In this document: positions 59,866 to 64,000 of the stretch, in pieces
How the letters are laid out: each line of letters opens with the position of its first letter
How positions within the stretch are numbered: position 1 is the stretch's first letter
Program-made: the position numbers and the translations under genes
Notes under the pieces: model-generated
Databases searched by the model: none
The model's input: the letters and a program-made list of their open reading frames with translations, nothing else
What the model was told of the DNA's origin: nothing
Assembly: GCA_003233055.1 (NCBI GenBank)
Contig: QIKP01000015.1
Location: 19,141-83,140 of the forward strand
DNA length: 64,000 nt
DNA from: Planctomycetaceae bacterium
GTDB taxonomy: Bacteria; Planctomycetota; Planctomycetia; Pirellulales; Lacipirellulaceae
Reading direction: 5' to 3'

Positions 59866-61149
59866 TTAGACGACCTTTTCGACGATCAGTCGGGGTAGTG
59901 CGATAGGTTCGCTTGCGATCTTCACCGCATCGGCGACCATCGTCTTTGCCGCATTGGCCTTTTTGGGCGAGGCGAAGAGTAGGGCGAGTGGTTGCCCCTG
60001 ATCGATCGGATCGCCGAGACGCACTCGCATCTGGAGTCCGACCGTCAAGTCGAGTCGGTCTCCCTGCTGTCGCCGGCCGCCGCCTAGTTCAATAATCGCC
60101 CGACCGAGTGCTTGGGTGTCGATCGAGGTGACCCAACCTGCGTGCGGGGCGGGGACCTCGTGGGTGGGAGCTACCTGGCGTGGGGCATCGAGGTCGCCTC
60201 CTTGGGCGGCGACCATTTGGCGGAACTTTTCGTGAGCGGACCCGTCGTCGATCGTCTGTTGCAATCGCTTTCGAGCTGCCTCGGTATCGGCTGCGACGCC
60301 GGCCAGGGTTAGCAGCTCCGCACCGAGCGCGAGGGTAACCTCCATTAAATCGTCCGGCCCGCTACCCTCGAGCGCGGCGACCGATTCGTCGACTTCCACG
60401 CCGTTGCCACAGAGACGACCGAGCGGTTGATTCATGTCGGTTATCAGGGCGACCGTCGGAACTCCCATCCGTTTTCCGGTGTCGACTAGCGAACGAGCAA
60501 GCGCTTGGGCGTCGTCGAGTCTCTTCATGAACGCGCCCGACCCATGCTTCACGTCCAGCACCAGCGCATCGAGTCCTTCGGACAGCTTCTTGCTCATGAT
60601 GCTTGCGGTGATGAGCGGGATCGACTCGACGGTGGCCGTGACATCCCGAAGGGCGTAGAGTTTTTTGTCGGCCGGTGCGAGTTCTGCCGACGCGCTGGTG
60701 ATCACACAACCGACTTGGTTGACGACGTTCCGCATTTTTTCCAGCGATAGATCAGTCCGAAATCCGGGAATCGATTCAAGCTTGTCGAGCGTGCCGCCAG
60801 TTGCGCCGAGCCCTCGGCCTGAGATCATTGGTACGCGAAGATCGCAACAGGCGAGCATGGGGGCGAGTGGTAGCGAGACTTTGTCGCCGATGCCGCCCGT
60901 CGAGTGCTTGTCGACCTTCGGTGCCGGGGAGTCGGGCCAGTCGAGTGTGATGCCCGAGTGGAGCATCTGCTCGGTCAGGGCGGCGGTCTCGGCGATGGTC
61001 ATCCCGCGACAGCAGACCGCCATGGCGAAGGCCGCCATCTGGTAGTCGGGGACTTCGCCGGAGACGTAGCCTCGCACGAGGTCCGCAATTTGCCCTTCGG
61101 AGAGTTCGCCCCCGTCACGCTTTTTTGCGATGAGAAAGGTCGGATTCAT
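59866..61149 (-). CDS. deoA: Thymidine/pyrimidine-nucleoside phosphorylase
   Basis: Cleaves thymidine or uridine to base and sugar-1-phosphate. The 427-residue length is exact. DKHSTGGIGDKVSLPLAP is the phosphate/substrate loop, SGRGLGATGGTLDKLESIPG is the family signature, and KHGSGAFMKRLDDAQALA ends the active site. Substrate choice between thymidine and all pyrimidine nucleosides is not settled by sequence here. It is the last gene of the deoC-pnp-pnp-deoA row. Confidence 0.96.
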   Translation of the reverse strand: MNPTFLIAKKRDGGELSEGQIADLVRGYVSGEVPDYQMAAFAMAVCCRGMTIAETAALTEQMLHSGITLDWPDSPAPKVDKHSTGGIGDKVSLPLAPMLACCDLRVPMISGRGLGATGGTLDKLESIPGFRTDLSLEKMRNVVNQVGCVITSASAELAPADKKLYALRDVTATVESIPLITASIMSKKLSEGLDALVLDVKHGSGAFMKRLDDAQALARSLVDTGKRMGVPTVALITDMNQPLGRLCGNGVEVDESVAALEGSGPDDLMEVTLALGAELLTLAGVAADTEAARKRLQQTIDDGSAHEKFRQMVAAQGGDLDAPRQVAPTHEVPAPHAGWVTSIDTQALGRAIIELGGGRRQQGDRLDLTVGLQMRVRLGDPIDQGQPLALLFASPKKANAAKTMVADAVKIASEPIALPRLIVEKVV

Positions 61150-61235
61150 GAAGGGTTGTTTCGTTCGGATTGGCTCTGTTCCGCAGCCGGAGGGCCACGC
61201 CCTCCGCGTCGTCTCGCGGACCGCGTGGCGGTCCG

Positions 61236-61291
61236 GCTCGTTAGCTCGTTAGCTCGTTAGCTCGTTAGCTCGTTAGTCGGCTAGTCGGCTA
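61236..61291. repeat. 8-bp tandem repeats between PNP 1 and deoA
   Basis: GCTCGTTA occurs five times (61236-61275) and then GTCGGCTA about two times (61276-61291). The PNP 1 stop codon lies in the last unit. Copy number may vary. Confidence 0.8.
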
Positions 61292-62116
61292 GTCGGGGAT
61301 GGCGGCGATGACTCCTTCGACGATTGCCATTAGTTTGTTGCTCGCGCGGGCAGCGGCGGCGATGACCTCTTCGCCGCTGGTTTCGCCCAGTTGGTCGGGT
61401 GAGCAGACGTTGGTCACGGTGGAAAGTCCCAGCACTTCCATCCCTTGCTGCACCGCGACGATGACTTCCGGAAGCGTCGACATGCCAACCACGTCGCCAC
61501 CGAGCTGGCGGACCATTCGGTACTCGGCTCGCGTTTCGTAGGTGGGGCCTAACATTCCGACGTAAACACCCCGATGGCAGACAAAGCCTTCTTGCCGGGC
61601 AATGGTTTGGGCCAAGTCGGCGAGTGCGGGTGTGTAGGGAGACCCCATGTCGGGCCAGCGCGGGCCCAGCTCCGGATCGTTGGCACCGACAAGCGGATTG
61701 CGAAACATGAAGTTCAGGTGGTCCTCGATCACCATGATCTCGCCGACTTGGTAGTCGGGATTCAGGCCACCCGCCGCGTTGGAAACAATCAGCCTCTCCG
61801 CGCCGAGGGCCTGCATCACCCGGACCGGAAACGCGACGCGGTCGATCGGGTGGCCCTCGTAGGCATGAAACCGACCTTGCATGGCAATGACCGGAAAACC
61901 CCTCAGCCAGCCGCAGACGAGCCGGCCGGCGTGGCCGATGGCGGTAGAGGTCGCGAAGTGGGGGAGTTCGGCGTAGTCGATCGGCACCGGGTCGATAATC
62001 CGATCGGCCAGCCCGCCGAGACCCGATCCAAGAATGATCGCGACGCGCGGTACCTCGGGCCATCGAAGCCGAATGGCCGCGACGACCTTTTTAACTTGGC
62101 GAGCGGTTTCTGGCAT
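61289..62116 (-). CDS. Purine nucleoside phosphorylase, Asn type (paralogue 1)
   Basis: A 275-residue trimeric-type PNP. SNAAGGLNP (phosphate and purine loop), Glu194 in YETRAEYR and Asn236 in STVTNVCSP match human PNP residues for 6-oxopurines (guanine, hypoxanthine). It splits inosine and guanosine. ATG at 62116 is chosen over TTG at 62125, which overlaps the previous stop. It is in the deoC-deoA operon, coupled to paralogue 2. Confidence 0.93.
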   Translation of the reverse strand: MPETARQVKKVVAAIRLRWPEVPRVAIILGSGLGGLADRIIDPVPIDYAELPHFATSTAIGHAGRLVCGWLRGFPVIAMQGRFHAYEGHPIDRVAFPVRVMQALGAERLIVSNAAGGLNPDYQVGEIMVIEDHLNFMFRNPLVGANDPELGPRWPDMGSPYTPALADLAQTIARQEGFVCHRGVYVGMLGPTYETRAEYRMVRQLGGDVVGMSTLPEVIVAVQQGMEVLGLSTVTNVCSPDQLGETSGEEVIAAAARASNKLMAIVEGVIAAIPD

Positions 62117-62121
62117 GGGAA

Positions 62122-62955
62122 TCAACCGGTCGACGACAGATGACCAAGAACGCCTTCAAACAGTGCCCGCAATTGGGGCTCTGCCGAGTTGGCGGTCGCG
62201 ATGATTTTATCGACGTCGGCTGGCTCGAGCGCGTCGGGGAGGCACATGTCGGTGATGACCGACACGCCGAAGACTCGCAATCCGCAATGGACCGCGACGA
62301 TGACTTCGGGCACGGTCGACATTCCCACCACGTCGGCACCGATCATTCGAAGGAAGCGATACTCGGCGCGAGTTTCCAGGCAAGGACCGGTCACGGCGAC
62401 CATGACCCCTTTGTGAGCAACGAAGTTTTGTTGTCGGGCAATCTCCAGGCCTTTTTCGACCAACTCGGCGTCATACGGCGCGCTCATGTCGGGGAATCGC
62501 GGGCCGAGGCGGTCGTCGTTCACCCCGACGAGTGGGTTGTCGCCCATCAGGTTGATCTGGTCGTCGATCACCATCACGTCGCCCGGCTTGTAGTGGGGGT
62601 TCATTCCGCCGACCGCTTGCGAAACGCAAAGTGTCTCGGCTCCGAGCGCTTTCATCATGCGCACCGGGAGCGTGATTTGTTGGAGGGGGTAACCTTCGTA
62701 CTGATGCAGGCGGCCTTCCATCGCGACGACCGGCAGGCCGTTGAGCTTTCCGCAGACCAACCGGCCACGATGGCTCGTGGCGGTGGAAGTGGGGAAGTGG
62801 GGGATCTCCTCGTAGTCGAGCGATGCCTCGACTTCGATTTGTTCGGCAAGCGATCCAAGGCCGGTGCCGAGGATCAGACCGGCGTGGGGGGTATCGGGCC
62901 ACGCCTTGCGGATCGTGGCGGTCGCTTCTTCGATTTTGTCGTAGAGGTCTAGCAT
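62122..62955 (-). CDS. Purine nucleoside phosphorylase, Asp type (paralogue 2)
   Basis: A 277-residue PNP about equal in length to paralogue 1 and clearly homologous. Glu194 is kept (PCLETRAEYR), but the base-contacting Asn is Asp236 (SVITDMCLP) and the SNAAGG loop reads SQAVGGMN. In mammalian PNP an Asn-to-Asp change at this site is known to favour 6-aminopurines. I infer adenosine or a related substrate. It lies 10 bases after deoC and overlaps or abuts paralogue 1. Confidence 0.92.
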   Translation of the reverse strand: MLDLYDKIEEATATIRKAWPDTPHAGLILGTGLGSLAEQIEVEASLDYEEIPHFPTSTATSHRGRLVCGKLNGLPVVAMEGRLHQYEGYPLQQITLPVRMMKALGAETLCVSQAVGGMNPHYKPGDVMVIDDQINLMGDNPLVGVNDDRLGPRFPDMSAPYDAELVEKGLEIARQQNFVAHKGVMVAVTGPCLETRAEYRFLRMIGADVVGMSTVPEVIVAVHCGLRVFGVSVITDMCLPDALEPADVDKIIATANSAEPQLRALFEGVLGHLSSTG

Positions 62956-62965
62956 GGTTTCTTTT

Positions 62966-63700
62966 CTAGTAGTCGGTGATGCGTGCGCTGGCCGCTGAAG
63001 CGGCCTCGCCAGCAGCCTCGCCGACAAGGGTGGCGGTGGAGCTGGTGCCGAGTCGGGTCGCCCCGAGTTGGACCAGTTTTTCAGCCTCTGCGTGGCTGCG
63101 GATTCCGCCCGACGCTTTGACGCCGACAGCCTCCGAGGTCTGCTTGCGCATCAGGGCAATGTCCTGCTCGGTAGCCCCGGTACTCACGAGTTGGCCCTCG
63201 GTATTTTTCACGAATCCAAAACCGGTCGATGTTTTGATAAACGCCGCGCCCGCCTTTTCGCTCAGCTCACAAAGCTTTATTTTTTGGGCGTCGCCCGACA
63301 AGAGGCCTGTCTCGAAGATCACCTTGGTGAGGGCCTTGTGCTCGCGTGCCGCCGCGACGACCGCAGCGATATCGGCAGCAACGTAGTCCCAGTCCTCGGA
63401 AAATACTTTGCCCAGATTCACGACCATATCGACTTCCCGGGCTCCTGCCCTGCAGGCGACCGTCGTCTCGGCCACCTTCGCTTCGGTGCTGGTGCCGCCA
63501 TGGGGAAACCCGATGACTGTGCTGACGATCACGGAAGAATCGGCAAGCAACTCCGCTGCGAGCGGGACATGCGATGGTTTTACGCAGATGCTCGCCGTGC
63601 CGACACGATCACACAGTTCGCAAGCTTCGCGAACGTCGTCGTCGTTCTGCTCTGGCTTGAGAACGGCGTGGTCGATCATCGAGACGATGTTAGGTTTCAC
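62966..63700 (-). CDS. deoC: Deoxyribose-phosphate aldolase
   Basis: Cleaves 2-deoxyribose-5-phosphate to glyceraldehyde-3-phosphate and acetaldehyde. The 244-residue protein has the Schiff-base lysine in GAAFIKTSTGFG, the second lysine in GVKASGGIRS and Asp in REVDMVVNLG. It leads a deoxynucleoside salvage row: deoC, PNP 2, PNP 1, deoA. Confidence 0.96.
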   Translation of the reverse strand: MKPNIVSMIDHAVLKPEQNDDDVREACELCDRVGTASICVKPSHVPLAAELLADSSVIVSTVIGFPHGGTSTEAKVAETTVACRAGAREVDMVVNLGKVFSEDWDYVAADIAAVVAAAREHKALTKVIFETGLLSGDAQKIKLCELSEKAGAAFIKTSTGFGFVKNTEGQLVSTGATEQDIALMRKQTSEAVGVKASGGIRSHAEAEKLVQLGATRLGTSSTATLVGEAAGEAASAASARITDY

Positions 63701-64000
63701 GGTCAGCGGTTCCTCGCAAGCGTTGTTCTACCGGGGACTGCAATATAAACCAGCTAGGACGCTAGCGAAAGCTGCCCCCTAGTCGTTCCACCTTTTTCGG
63801 AGCGAACACGCAGCGCGGCGCTAGGAAGAAAAACCGTAACCGTTCACGAATCGAAAGAATATCCGCAGATAATCGCAGATAGACGCAGATAGTTGGTGGT
63901 TCCAGACAACTCGTTGCATCAGATTTCGCGTGAGAGGAGGCCAAGGAGAGGAACACTCCTCTTCGCTCATTGGATTAGCGTCGATTCGAGCCGATTGGCG
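63701..64000. other. Right-edge intergenic region with a repeat relative
   Basis: No gene supported. ATCCGCAGATAATCGCAGAT and similar units near 63850-63895 match the CAGATAAACACAGATA-type element near 59640. It probably also holds the deoC promoter. Confidence 0.5.

Overview
This window of about 60% GC looks like chromosomal DNA of a planctomycete, most likely Pirellulales-like. The clues are an MJ0042-type zinc ribbon at the N-terminus of a hypothetical protein, an exported protease with dockerin-like repeats and a PEP-CTERM tail, an MfnB-family protein (methanofuran-type C1 chemistry), secretin-N/STN-like exported proteins, ExbB/ExbD-like proteins with very long tails, and several small proteins of a kind I associate with this phylum. 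This is inference from family recognition; no 16S rRNA or other marker is present.

Layout. 0-8 kb: 5' part of a SelA-like gene running off the left edge, tRNA-Lys, fetB-like permease, zinc-ribbon protein, acnA, a small protein coupled to a retroviral-type aspartic protease, an HExxH protease, and a coiled-coil exported protein. 8-22 kb: an inverted-repeat element, a ClC channel with CBS domains, serC-serA, a BON-like protein, SirB1-like protein coupled to a metzincin, a secretin-like exported protein, then gnd flanked by two gene remnants (a PfkB-type sugar kinase and an SDR dehydrogenase), zwf and ribE. 22-34 kb: rsmA, an outer-membrane barrel with a beta-helix passenger, hisB, a PPi-type phosphofructokinase, accC-accB-pepP, a PEP-CTERM serine protease, queD and an SRP RNA candidate. 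34-39 kb: a three-gene set of a MotA/TolQ/ExbB-type channel with a very long tail and two single-span partner proteins, only one with a candidate proton-binding Asp. 39-50 kb: dksA/traR-like and lspA, thrC, dapB, tRNA-Ser, rho with a polyglycine N-terminus, a thioredoxin-YHS protein, a HEAT/TPR protein, an STN-like protein and a CheY. 50-64 kb: mfnB, a NhaD-like antiporter, RNase D, a Kef-type antiporter, a DUF11-rich exported protein, and a nucleoside salvage operon deoC-pnp-pnp-deoA.

How they work together: gnd and zwf form the oxidative pentose phosphate branch; the PPi-PFK and acnA belong to central metabolism. deoC, two PNP paralogues and deoA cleave nucleosides and recycle deoxyribose-5-phosphate; the second PNP has Asp where the first has the base-contacting Asn, suggesting different base preference. 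serC-serA, thrC, dapB and hisB are amino acid biosynthesis genes. The remnants on both sides of gnd both look like parts of hexuronate/2-keto-3-deoxygluconate catabolism, suggesting a lost sugar-acid pathway. Intergenic regions carry several dispersed repeat families: hairpins around CGACGAG, inverted repeats around TAGCCGGCGGGC and GCGCTAACGCT, CAGATAAACACAGATA-type elements, and 8-bp tandem repeats at gene ends. No CRISPR array, prophage, intact insertion sequence or rRNA was seen.
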